From Melastoma dodecandrum (lineage: Eukaryota; Streptophyta; Magnoliopsida; Myrtales; Melastomataceae), in assembly GCA_029817715.1 (NCBI GenBank), contig JARUPY010000473.1, forward strand, positions 6,944,001 to 7,008,000: 64,000 nt of DNA. The letters are read 5' to 3'. Shown piece by piece: positions 42,317 through 51,042 of this stretch. The notes below the pieces were generated by a model, which saw only the letters and a list, made by a program, of their open reading frames with translations, ran no database searches and was not told the origin of the DNA. Positions within the stretch are counted from its first letter, which is position 1, and every line of letters starts with the position of its first letter. The position numbers and the translations under genes were made by a program.

Positions 42317-43477
42317 CTAGTCGTCGCCGTCATTAGCATCATTTTCGTCCTCAAGGTCTTGGGAGTTGTCATTATCTGAATCAAGCTCATCCTCCTTCTG
42401 GAAGTCGGCAAACGAAGGGATACTTGGATGACCTGTCATGTCAATCCCAGCCGCTGCTCCATGGAACCTAAACATGCCTTCTACTCTCTGGAAGCAAAGC
42501 TCCATATACGATGTTCGAATTTCATCATTGAGTTCTAATTGAAGCATCCGCTCTTCTATGCTTGATCCAATTCCTCTAGAACTCGATGCGGAAGCTTGTC
42601 TAGCCTTCACAATGTCCGAACGTCGTCTGGGTTTTTCCTCCGCTGCCTGCACAAGACCGTTAATATACCTCTCATTCATCAACGTAACCGGTTGAACTAA
42701 TTCTTCATGCATAGCCATTGGGACGCCCGATTGTTGAAAAAGTATGGTAATCAAACAGGGAAACCAAAATCCCCATTTGGTGCTACTAGCCTCTTGCAGA
42801 ATTGCTTTATTGATAAGATTGCCCACATTGATCCTCTTCCGTTTCAAAATCGCATAAATCAGGATGGCACGATTCTTTCTGCACATATTCAGATTAGTAA
42901 GTGGTAACAATGTATGGGCAACAAAGTAAAACGACACCTTGGAATCGTGGAATCGCCATGAATTCATTTTGAGCCATGAATTCATGAATTCATTTGTTAA
43001 AGCTTTCCGTGGAATCGCCATGAATTCGTTTTGAGCCATAATCCACGAGCTATCCGTCCTTGTCAAAGCGTGACTTACCTCCCCAGCTATTGTCGCCGTA
43101 AACTCACCGGTTACCAACTCTTCGTAGTCGTCGACCTTAGGAATAGGTATGTGGAAGCACTCATTGATAGTTCTTCTATCAAAGGGCACTAGATTTCCCC
43201 TCACCCGCACTTTATAGTTCCTGTGGTCGGGAACATTAGCGTAGAATTCACGCACTATAGCGTTCATAGCCGGATTCCGTGGTGCGAGGAAGTGCTCCCA
43301 ACCCCTTTCGGCGATGGGAACTAACACCCAATGAACAAATTGTGGTCCATTTCCTAATTGCATCCCACGTTCCGCAATAAACCCCTTGTTTTTCGTTATT
43401 GCTTCAGCGAATCTGTTTTTTGCGGCCTCCGAGACGAATTTGGCGTCCACACCTTGTCGCGACCTCTTCGAACCCAT
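42317..43477 (-). CDS. element B ORF3, plant transposon-protein type, intact
   Basis: A 386-residue open frame downstream of pol, the Athila extra ORF. Basic start (MGSKRSRQGVDAKFVSEAAK), conserved NAIVREFYANVP, TINECFHIPIP, then ILIYAILKRKRINVGNLINK and WGFWFPCLITILFQQSG. A Lys/Arg-rich stretch (EEKPRRRSDIVKARQ) precedes an acidic C-terminus (DSDNDNSQDLEDENDANDGD). Residues around 150-180 contain an insertion built from a repeated 31-bp block (42,947-42,977 and 43,009-43,039), which left the frame open. No signal peptide or transmembrane helix is convincing. Function unknown; it is the best preserved coding part of the element together with gag. Confidence 0.85.
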   Translation of the reverse strand: MGSKRSRQGVDAKFVSEAAKNRFAEAITKNKGFIAERGMQLGNGPQFVHWVLVPIAERGWEHFLAPRNPAMNAIVREFYANVPDHRNYKVRVRGNLVPFDRRTINECFHIPIPKVDDYEELVTGEFTATIAGEVSHALTRTDSSWIMAQNEFMAIPRKALTNEFMNSWLKMNSWRFHDSKVSFYFVAHTLLPLTNLNMCRKNRAILIYAILKRKRINVGNLINKAILQEASSTKWGFWFPCLITILFQQSGVPMAMHEELVQPVTLMNERYINGLVQAAEEKPRRRSDIVKARQASASSSRGIGSSIEERMLQLELNDEIRTSYMELCFQRVEGMFRFHGAAAGIDMTGHPSIPSFADFQKEDELDSDNDNSQDLEDENDANDGDD

Positions 43478-43759
43478 GTCCTAATATCCAAACTAAAACT
43501 AGGAGAATGCAAGAAAGGCACGAAAGCTTACCCAAGTGGATGAGGGGATGCTGCTGGCGTGGTAATCGTGACAGATCAACACGGGTGTTGTGGGTTGCTT
43601 GATTTTAACTCCGATTTGCAGAAGAGTTGCGTCCCTCCAAGTCCTCGAAGGTGTCTGCAACAAAAGGAAGGCGACAGCTGTAAGAAAGGTTAGGGTTTTA
43701 TTTAAAATATAACTTTTTTTCGTTTATTTTTTATTATTTTTTTTTCGATTTTTTTTTTC
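43478..43759 (-). other. element B ORF3 leader
   Basis: Spacer upstream of ORF3 with T-rich runs near 43,715-43,758. No signal recognised. Confidence 0.4.
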
Positions 43760-43862
43760 CGGAGGGACGCGTCCTTCAAATTGGAGGATGCATCCTCCAT
43801 GGTTCTGTGGGATTGCAGAATGCCCGAGGTTGTGTCCTTGGCTGTGAGGGACGCGTCCCTGT
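43760..43862. repeat. cluster of perfect palindromes in the pol-ORF3 spacer of element B
   Basis: GGACGCGTCC at 43,765-43,774, GGAGGATGCATCCTCC at 43,783-43,798 (16-bp perfect palindrome) and AGGGACGCGTCCCT at 43,847-43,860 (14-bp perfect palindrome) lie within 100 bp. The position equals that of the GTGCAGCTGCAC array in element A. Confidence 0.85.
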
Positions 43863-43959
43863 ATTTTCTGCAAAATAAAATAAAAATTGTCAATAATAAG
43901 CAAAACAAAAAAATGAACTTATGCAAAAATAACAATGAAAATGAAAAAATAAAAGTAAA

Positions 43960-43985
43960 CTCGGGTTGCCTCCCGAGAAGCGCTT
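43960..43985 (-). promoter_or_regulatory. conserved hairpin plus 8-bp palindrome after pol (element B)
   Basis: Sense strand: AAGCGCTT then CTCGGG-AGGCAA-CCCGAG, a 6-bp stem with loop AGGCAA, beginning about 36 nt after the pol stop. Element A has the same unit with one compensatory pair change. An AT-rich stretch separates it from the palindrome cluster. Confidence 0.7.
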
Positions 43986-44020
43986 GATTTATAGTCATCG
44001 GCTTGACTCTCTTCTCGTTT

Positions 44021-45700
44021 TCAGGCCTCTTTCAAGTTAATCGAGGATGATTCCCGGTCGAAACTTCCTCGATAATGTTTTAGCCGTTGTCCATTTACTT
44101 TGAATATCCTTCCCGAACTCTCTTCTAATACTTCAATTGCTCCATATGAGAACACTTCAACAACTCGGAAAGGGCCCGACCATCGCGATTTTAGTTTCCC
44201 AGGGAACAACTTGAGCCGGGAGTTGAATAGCAATACCAATTGGCCTGTCTCGAAGTGTCTAGGTATGATCTTACCATCATGCCATTTCTTTGTCTTGTCC
44301 TAGTACACTCTCGCACTGTCATATGCTTGCAACCGAAGTTCATCGAGCTCATTCAATTAAAGTAATCTTCTTTCACCGGCATCTTCGAGATTGAGGTTCA
44401 AGTTTTTCAGCGCCCAATACGCTTTGTGCTCGAGTTCCACCGAAAGATGACAAGCCTTGCCAAAAACCATTCTGTATGGTGACATCCCAATTGGATTTTT
44501 GTATGCGGTCCTGTATGCCCACAATGCATCGTCTAACTTCGTTGACCAATCTTTCCTCGTTGGACATACAGTTTTCTCTAAAATCTGCTTGATTTCCCGA
44601 TTAGAGACTTCGACTTGCCCGCTCGTCTGTGGGTGATACGCTGTAGCTATCTTGTGCTTGATACCATACTTTTTCAGGAGTTGATCAAAATAGCGGTTGC
44701 AGAAGTGCGTCCCTTCGTCGCTTATGATAGGCCGTGGTGTGCCAAATCGGGTGAAAATCTCCTTTTTCAAAAACTTGCACACGACTTTAGAATCATTAGA
44801 AGGCAGCGCTACTGCTTCCACCCACTTTGAAACATAATCAACAGCCATAAGGACGTACTTATTATTGAACGATGAAATAAAGGGACCCATAAAATCGATA
44901 CCCCACACATCGAAGAGCTCAACTTCAAGTATGCTTTGGAATGGCATCTTGTGTCTCCTGGTGATGTTTCCCACACGTTGACACCTGTCACAGGATGCAA
45001 CAAAATTATATGAATCCTTGAAAAGAGTCGGCCAATAGAATCCTGATTGTAAAACTTTCACTGCTGTTCTGTCTCCTCTAAAGTGTCCGCCATAGGGTGA
45101 TGAGTGGCAATGTTCGAGGATGCCTTTGATTTCTTCCTCCGGCACACATCTCCTGATAACTTGATCAGCACAATGCTCAAAGAGAAACGGTTCATCCCAC
45201 ATGTAATAGCGTACATCATGCAAAAATTTCTTCTTTTGTTGAGGAGTAAAGTCAGAGGGAAAATGGTCAGAAACAATATAATTCACAAAGTCGGCATACC
45301 AAGGGCACGACAAATCGTTCATAGCAAACAATTGTTCATCAGGAAATGATTCATTAATTACCGCATAATTATGAGATGAAGTCGCATTTTCTAACCTCGA
45401 TAAATGATCAGCAACCTGGTTCTCGGATCCCTTTCTGTCCCTAATTTCAAGGTCAAACTCTTGCAAAAGAAGAACCCACCTGATAAGTCGCGGCTTTGCC
45501 TCCTTCTTTGAGATCAAGTACTTGATGGCAGAATGGTCAGTGAACACAATAACTTTTGTACCAACAAGATAACTCCGAAATTTATCAAAAGCATAGACAA
45601 TCGCAAGTAATTCTTTTTCTGTGGTAGTATAATTTACCTGAGCATCATCAAGAGTTCGACTCGCATAGTAAATGACATGAAATACCTTATTCACTCTTTC
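44021..45700 (-). pseudogene. element B RNase H and integrase
   Basis: Continues in the gag-pol frame after a TGA at 45,701-45,703. RNase [42 protein letters not shown]. Integrase: zinc region [14 protein letters not shown] ... CDRCQR, core Asp in WGIDFMGPF and SDEGTHFCN, Glu in [10 protein letters not shown]. In-frame stops at 44,357-44,359 and 44,300-44,302 cut the C-terminal part ([29 protein letters not shown]). Catalytic residues are all present. Confidence 0.88.
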
Positions 45701-46771
45701 TCATAGAACGGCTCCAACCGCGTAGTCGCCTGCATCGCACATTAGCTCAAATGGTAAATTCCAATCAGGTGCAATAACTATAGGGGCAGAAATCAACCTT
45801 TGCTTGAGCTTGTTGAAGGCACTAAGGCAGTCATCATCGAAAATAAAGGACCTGTCCTTTTCTAAGAGATTGCAAAGTGGCTTGGAAATTTTGGAAAAGT
45901 CCTTGATAAATCTTCTGTAAAATCCTGCGTGTCCAAGAAAACTCCGGATTGCTTTGACTGATGTTGGTGGCGGCAACTTTTCGATCATTTCTATCTTTGC
46001 TCGATCCAATGCATTCCCCTTGTTTGATATCTTGTGTCCAAGAACAATACCCTCTCGAACCATAAAATGGCATTTTTCCCAATTTAAAATAAGGTTTGTT
46101 TCTTCACAACGTTTCAGCACACGAGCTAAATTTGTCAAGCAATCATCAAATGACATCCCAAAGATGGAAAAATCATCCATAAAAACTTCAAGGCACTGCT
46201 CAACCATATCAGTGAAAATAGACATCATGCATCTCTGAAACGTAGCTGGGGCATTACATAGACCAAAAGGCATTCGACGAAAAGCAAACGTACCATACGG
46301 TCATGTAAAAGTAGTCTTTTCTTGATCTTCTGCTGCTATAGCAATTTGGTTATATCCAGAATAACCATCTAGAAAACAGTAAAATCCTTTACCTGCCAGG
46401 CGATCCAACATTTGATCTATAAATGGAAGTGGGAAGTGATCTTTTCTTGTGGCTTTATTCAACTTCCTATAATCCATGCAAACTCGCCAACCAGTCACCA
46501 TACGCGTGGGAATGAGCTCATTCTTTTCGTTGGAGACAACGGTCATCCCACCTTTCTTAGGTACACACTGCACAGGACTCACCCAAGAACTGTCAAAAAT
46601 CGGATATATTATACCTGCATCAAGCCATTTGATGATTTCCTTCTTGACTACTTTCTTCATGTTCGGGTTGAGTCGTCGTTGATTCTCCACCGAAACCTTA
46701 TGGTTTTCTTCTAATAGAATCTTGTGCATGCAAATTGACGGACTGTTAATTCCGATGTAACCAATCTTCTT
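45701..46771 (-). pseudogene. element B reverse transcriptase
   Basis: Same frame: MHKILLEENHKVSVENQRRL, WLDAGIIYPIFDSSW, VCMDYRKLNKATRKDH, FYCFLDGYSGYNQIAIAAED, a TGA at 46,301-46,303 where the family has a Cys codon, then MPFGLCNAPATFQRCM, VFMDDFSIFG (active site FMDD), thumb [16 protein letters not shown] and MCDAGDYAVGAVL ending at the TGA 45,701-45,703. Confidence 0.88.
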
Positions 46772-47866
46772 CTAATGAAAGGTTATATCTTGTGTCACTG
46801 TTAATTCCGATGAAATAATAATGGGTAGAGTTTCATTACTTCCAAGATATGCATACCTCAGGTGTTCAGATAATGGTTTTAACTCTAATTGGGGTGGTTC
46901 TTCAATTGATGGTTTCATCGGATTATGTGGCCTCTCCAAAGCTTCAAAAGGTGTTCCCCTTAACATGTGTGGTATTGCATCTATTGATTTTGTCACTTCT
47001 TGTACTTCATCATTGTCGGATGACATTGAATTCATCGCAATTTCAAGTGGATCATCATAGGGCATCTCGGTAGCGTACCTATTCAAAACATCAATAAGAA
47101 AGCATTCATCAGGTTCACTCGGGCATTTCATCGATTTTAAATCATTAAAGGTTACCTCCTGATCATTAACCCGAATGGTTAATTCACCCTTTTGAACATC
47201 AATGAGTGCTCTACCAGTTGACAAGAATGGCCTCCCTAAGATGATGGGGATATTCTTATCTTCCTCAAAATCTAAAACTACGAAATTCGCTGGAAAGATA
47301 AACTTATCCACTTTAACAAGCACATCTTCAACAATACCCCTAGGATATGTTATTGATCTATCAACTAATTGCAATGTCACAGACGTAGGTTTCACTTCCC
47401 GCAAACCTAACTCATGGTATACAGATAAAGGCATAAGATTGATACCCGCACCCAGATCACACAAAGCCTTACCATGAAATTGTGAGCCGATAGTACAAGG
47501 GATAGTGAAACTACCTGGATCTTTTAGTTTAGGAGGAAGTTTTCATTGCAAAATGGCACTGCATTCTTTCGTTAGTGCAACGGTTTCAAACTCACCTAAC
47601 CTTCTTTTCTTTGATAGAACGTCCTTCATGAACTTGACGTAGCTCGGCATCTGCTCAAGAGCTTCTGCAAAAGGAATGTTAATATGGAGTTTCTTAAACA
47701 TGTCGAGAAACTTACGGAATTGGGCTTCATCATGCTTCTTAGCTCTTTGAGGGAATGGAAGTGGTGGTCGCTCTATCTTCCCCATGTTGGGTATTATCCA
47801 AGTGGGACGATGTGGTTGTTTAGTTGGGGGAAGGACACGTCCTTCAGATGGCAGGGTCGCGTCCTT
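46772..47866 (-). pseudogene. element B gag C-terminus and protease
   Basis: Same frame between stops at 47,867 and 46,772, with one internal TGA at 47,543-47,545. Contains the conserved pre-protease segment (PPLPFPQRAKKHDEAQFRKF, ALEQMPSYVKFMKDVLSKKR), the protease CDLGAGINLMPLSVY and IILGRPFLSTGRALID. The stretch before 46,772 holds a small rearrangement (gttaattccgatg at 46,747 and 46,798) replacing the usual linker to reverse transcriptase. Confidence 0.85.
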
Positions 47867-47930
47867 CTACGCTGCTTCTTCCACAGAATGTTCAGAGACG
47901 CGTCCTTCAGATCCGGAGGACACGTCCTTC
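47828..47930. repeat. GGACGCGTCCTTC-type repeats inside the gag-protease linker of element B
   Basis: Four related motifs within 100 bp: gaaggacacgtccttc (47,830), gggtcgcgtccttc (47,854), gagacgcgtccttc (47,895) and gaggacacgtccttc (47,917). They are the same family as the palindromes of the pol-ORF3 spacer and LTR. One of them brings the TAG at 47,867-47,869 close by. Confidence 0.8.
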
Positions 47931-49441
47931 TCGGTTTTGTGAAAATTCATAAATTCTTTATCTCGTCCTTTGTTCAGCTTGGATGTGTTCGTCTCCTCAT
48001 TGATTGGCTCTCGTGGAAGATCACTAATCTCACTTAACTTTTTATTGTCACTCGACTGAATCTTTGGTGGTACTTCTTCAAGTGTCCGGCCATTTCTCAA
48101 AGTTACTGCTTTAACATATTCTCGTGGATTGACCTCAGTATCACTTGGCAACCCTCCTTGTTGACACGAGTTCAAGGCTTGAGAGAGCTGACTGACTTGA
48201 TTCTCCAAGTTCCTGATTGATGTTGTTTGTTTCTTTATTATGGCATCTTGATTCGCCATGTACTTCGTCATCAAATCCTCAAAATTCGTCTTTTTTTCTG
48301 GTTCTGGGGCTTTGGGTTGTTGAAATCCCGGAGGTTGTGTTGCCCGATGATCGGCGGTTTGTTGCCCTTTCCAAGAAAAGTTAGGATGGTTCCTCCATCC
48401 CGGATTATACGTGTTGGAATAGGGATTGTTCCTTTGATTTCCAATAAAATTAGCCTCTTCCATGCTTGCAGAACATTGATCTGTTATATGTCCACCACTA
48501 CAGATATCACATCCTCTAGTTGTACCTTGGATGGACTGTACATTCACCGACTCGAACTTCTTAGCCAACGCCGATATCTGTGCTTGAATAGATGTGAATG
48601 CATCGAGTTCATGAACACCCGTAGTCTTTTTACCATTAATCCGGTCAAATGATTGACTTGATACACAAGTCCTCCTCATTGTCTCCAGAAGCTCTCTTCC
48701 TTCCACATATGATTTTCGTAGGAATGATCCGTTCAACGCTAAGTTGAGGTCCTTGCGCGATGATTCCGTCAACCCATTGTAAAAAGCTTCCAGTTGTCGC
48801 CATCCAGGTAAATCATGATATGGGCATTGAATTAATAAATTTTTGAAACGCTCCCAAGCCTCCACGAAGGTTTCTATCTCGTGTTGCCTGAAAGTGCTGA
48901 TTTCATTCCTCATCTGGGATATCTTGGATGGCGGGAAATATTGATCTAAGAATGCTTCTTCCATCCGTTCCCAAGTACTAATTGATCCAGCCGGTAGCGA
49001 GTTCAGCCAACTCCATGCTCTGTCCTTCAAGGAGAAGGGAAATAACTTCAATCGAACTGCATCCTGTGGCACTCCGTTTTGCCTGAAACTATCGCATATG
49101 CTTAAGAACTTGCTCAAATGCTCATGTGGATCCTCGATCGGTGATCCTCGAAACATCATTGAATTCTGAATCATCTGAATCACCGATGTCTTTATCTCGT
49201 AGTCCCGAGCTTGAATCGCAGGCGCAACGATACAGAACCGGTTAACGTGAGGTTTTGCTGAAGTGAATTCCACCATCGGCCTGTTATTAATGTCCGGCTG
49301 TCTCTCGTTCTGTTGAGCTGGAATTAGGTTTCCGTCCATGTTTCTCTGTTGTGCACTAGCTTTCTCACGAACCCGTCTATGGAAAGTCCTCTCGATTTCA
49401 GGATCAAAAGGGAGAGTTTCTGTGCTTCGAGTTCGTCGCAT
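47867..49441 (-). CDS. element B gag, intact frame
   Basis: 524 residues, start MRRTRSTETLPFDPEIERTF. Retrotransposon gag core: MFRGSPIEDPHEHLSKFLSI, LKLFPFSLKDRAWSWLNSLP, WERMEEAFLDQYFPPSKISQ, FYNGLTESSRKDLNLALNGS. Zinc knuckle CDICSGGHITDQC in the shorter CX2CX3HX4C form common to Athila elements, then NPYSNTYNPGWRNHPNFSW and a heptad-like segment (KKQTTSIRNLENQVSQLSQA). It ends at a TAG in the palindrome-rich insertion; the natural polyprotein would have read on into protease. Confidence 0.9.
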   Translation of the reverse strand: MRRTRSTETLPFDPEIERTFHRRVREKASAQQRNMDGNLIPAQQNERQPDINNRPMVEFTSAKPHVNRFCIVAPAIQARDYEIKTSVIQMIQNSMMFRGSPIEDPHEHLSKFLSICDSFRQNGVPQDAVRLKLFPFSLKDRAWSWLNSLPAGSISTWERMEEAFLDQYFPPSKISQMRNEISTFRQHEIETFVEAWERFKNLLIQCPYHDLPGWRQLEAFYNGLTESSRKDLNLALNGSFLRKSYVEGRELLETMRRTCVSSQSFDRINGKKTTGVHELDAFTSIQAQISALAKKFESVNVQSIQGTTRGCDICSGGHITDQCSASMEEANFIGNQRNNPYSNTYNPGWRNHPNFSWKGQQTADHRATQPPGFQQPKAPEPEKKTNFEDLMTKYMANQDAIIKKQTTSIRNLENQVSQLSQALNSCQQGGLPSDTEVNPREYVKAVTLRNGRTLEEVPPKIQSSDNKKLSEISDLPREPINEETNTSKLNKGRDKEFMNFHKTEKDVSSGSEGRVSEHSVEEAA

Positions 49442-49542
49442 CCACCTAAAATCAACAGAAAAGAGTAACGAAAATTAAATAACTTGAACGTCAAATAGAT
49501 AAACGTGATAACAGTAGAAAAGAAAATTTCTCAGAATTGATT

Positions 49543-49559
49543 CCCCGACAACGGCGCCA
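49543..49559 (-). other. primer binding site, tRNA-Asp type (element B)
   Basis: Plus strand CCCCGACAACGGCGCCA matches the tRNA-Asp 3' end with one mismatch, five bases inside the LTR. Confidence 0.88.
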
Positions 49560-49564
49560 AAATT

Positions 49565-51037
49565 TGATCACGCTTGTCGAAGGCGGCAAAATTTAAATAC
49601 TCTAACAAACCTAACTAACTTGTAGATAGGGTAAGTAGAGGTCGATCCCACAGAGAATCAACAGAGAAAGAAATAAATTCCTAACGGTCACACGTTTAAC
49701 GATATCGAGGTCAAGTCAACAAGATGAATGATAATAAAAGAGAGAAATAAAATGCAAATAAACGGTAGTTCAATCAAATATTAAAAGCCTAGGACTATCA
49801 ACTTCCCCTAACGAATTATCTAACTCGTTCCTTCCTTTCTCCAGTTATCAAATTCTCAAGTTACTAACCTAGGGTTCGATAATCTCCTTACGCCTCTTCC
49901 AAAAGCTCTAAGGACGTATTCCCTGTATCGAGCTAATCACTCTATTCCTAGGCAATTAACTAGTGGGAACCCATTATGCAACAACCCTGAATGGCTACCT
50001 AAGGCGATTCGGTATATTCCTATCCCTTTAGCGAATTAGCTCCGTTTTCCAACGATACGCTAACTTAGGCTATTCAATCCACGGCTTAACCTAAACAACT
50101 TTTCCAAGCCCGAATAGTCTCCAGTTCAAATTAATTGGTGATCAGGCAATTAATTGCATTAAGATCAAGATTTGAATAAGTAACAACACGAATTCGAATA
50201 ACACGGAGAAAAGGAATTCACTAGTTAAATTAAAGCGTTAAGTTCCATTGAAGCCCTAGAAAACGAAATTAGTTCATAGCGTAAAAGAAATTCATCCCAA
50301 GTTCAAGAGAAAACAATAACGACATAGAAGCCAAGAGAAAGAAAGAAAAGAGAAACGCCCTCCCGATCTTCCGATCCGAGAAGTAGTAGCCTCGTCCCGA
50401 TCTCCACTTCAACCCTATCCGTCACCTCCTTCTCCGTTCCCGAGTCGAATGTCTCCTCCTCTTTTCTCCCCTCTGAATAAATCCCCCTAAAGTTCCTCTA
50501 AAACATAATATCTCGTTTCCATCTAGAAAGATTTCCTAAGATTCTCCAAATCTAAATAATATATCTAGGAAGAATAAAATAAAATAACCTAAAACTACCA
50601 AAATAAATGACTAATTGATCCTCTATGTCTTCATAATGTAGTCTCCGGAAGATTTGAAGACTCCTTGAGTGATTTGGAAATAGGTTCGTCGGTGGTCGCT
50701 TGAATCCATAGAACCTTCAAGGACGCATCCCGGAGAACTGAAGGACGCGTTCTTCTGCTCTCTGGACAATTCCTGCTCATATGCACTTCACCTCGTTCCA
50801 GCTTCAAAATCTCCTTCATTTTCCTACATCAAAACATGACAAACCAAGATGCATCAACTAAATAAGAGATTCAAATCAAAATAGATTCAAAAACTACGAA
50901 AATAACAAAAATCAACTTAAACTAATACTAAACTAAAACGTACTCAAATCCTACCAAATTCCTATCAATACTCGTACGACTAACCACGTAAAGCATCATT
51001 AGAGATACGAAATATCCCTACTTTCATAGAGTTATCA
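49565..51037 (-). repeat. 5' LTR of element B (1,473 bp)
   Basis: TGATCACGCTTG...GAGTTATCA, the longer LTR copy, keeping the 83-bp block and two AAGGACGC motifs at 50,718 and 50,740. The right edge is followed by the second ATTAG. Confidence 0.95.
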
Positions 51038-51042
51038 ATTAG
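51038..51042. other. target site duplication ATTAG, right copy
   Basis: Perfect match to 39,864-39,868. Confidence 0.95.

Larger units (their letters stand above)
39869..51037 (-). mobile_element. Athila-type Ty3/gypsy retrotransposon B, complete with target duplication
   Basis: 11,169 bp with two LTRs, tRNA-Asp primer site, gag, protease, reverse transcriptase, RNase H, integrase, extra ORF3 and polypurine tract, on the minus strand. It is flanked by ATTAG/ATTAG and splits a Mutator transposase gene; removing the element and one ATTAG restores the host reading frame. LTR differences look like about two to three dozen substitutions by eye plus indels, mostly transitions, so the insertion is fairly young. 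gag-pol is one frame with seven stops; gag and ORF3 are open. Confidence 0.95.

Noticed and set aside
43702..43998. Minus-strand open frame rich in Phe, Leu and Lys.
   Set aside because: Low-complexity T/A-rich spacer without family motifs; the structural elements there explain it better.
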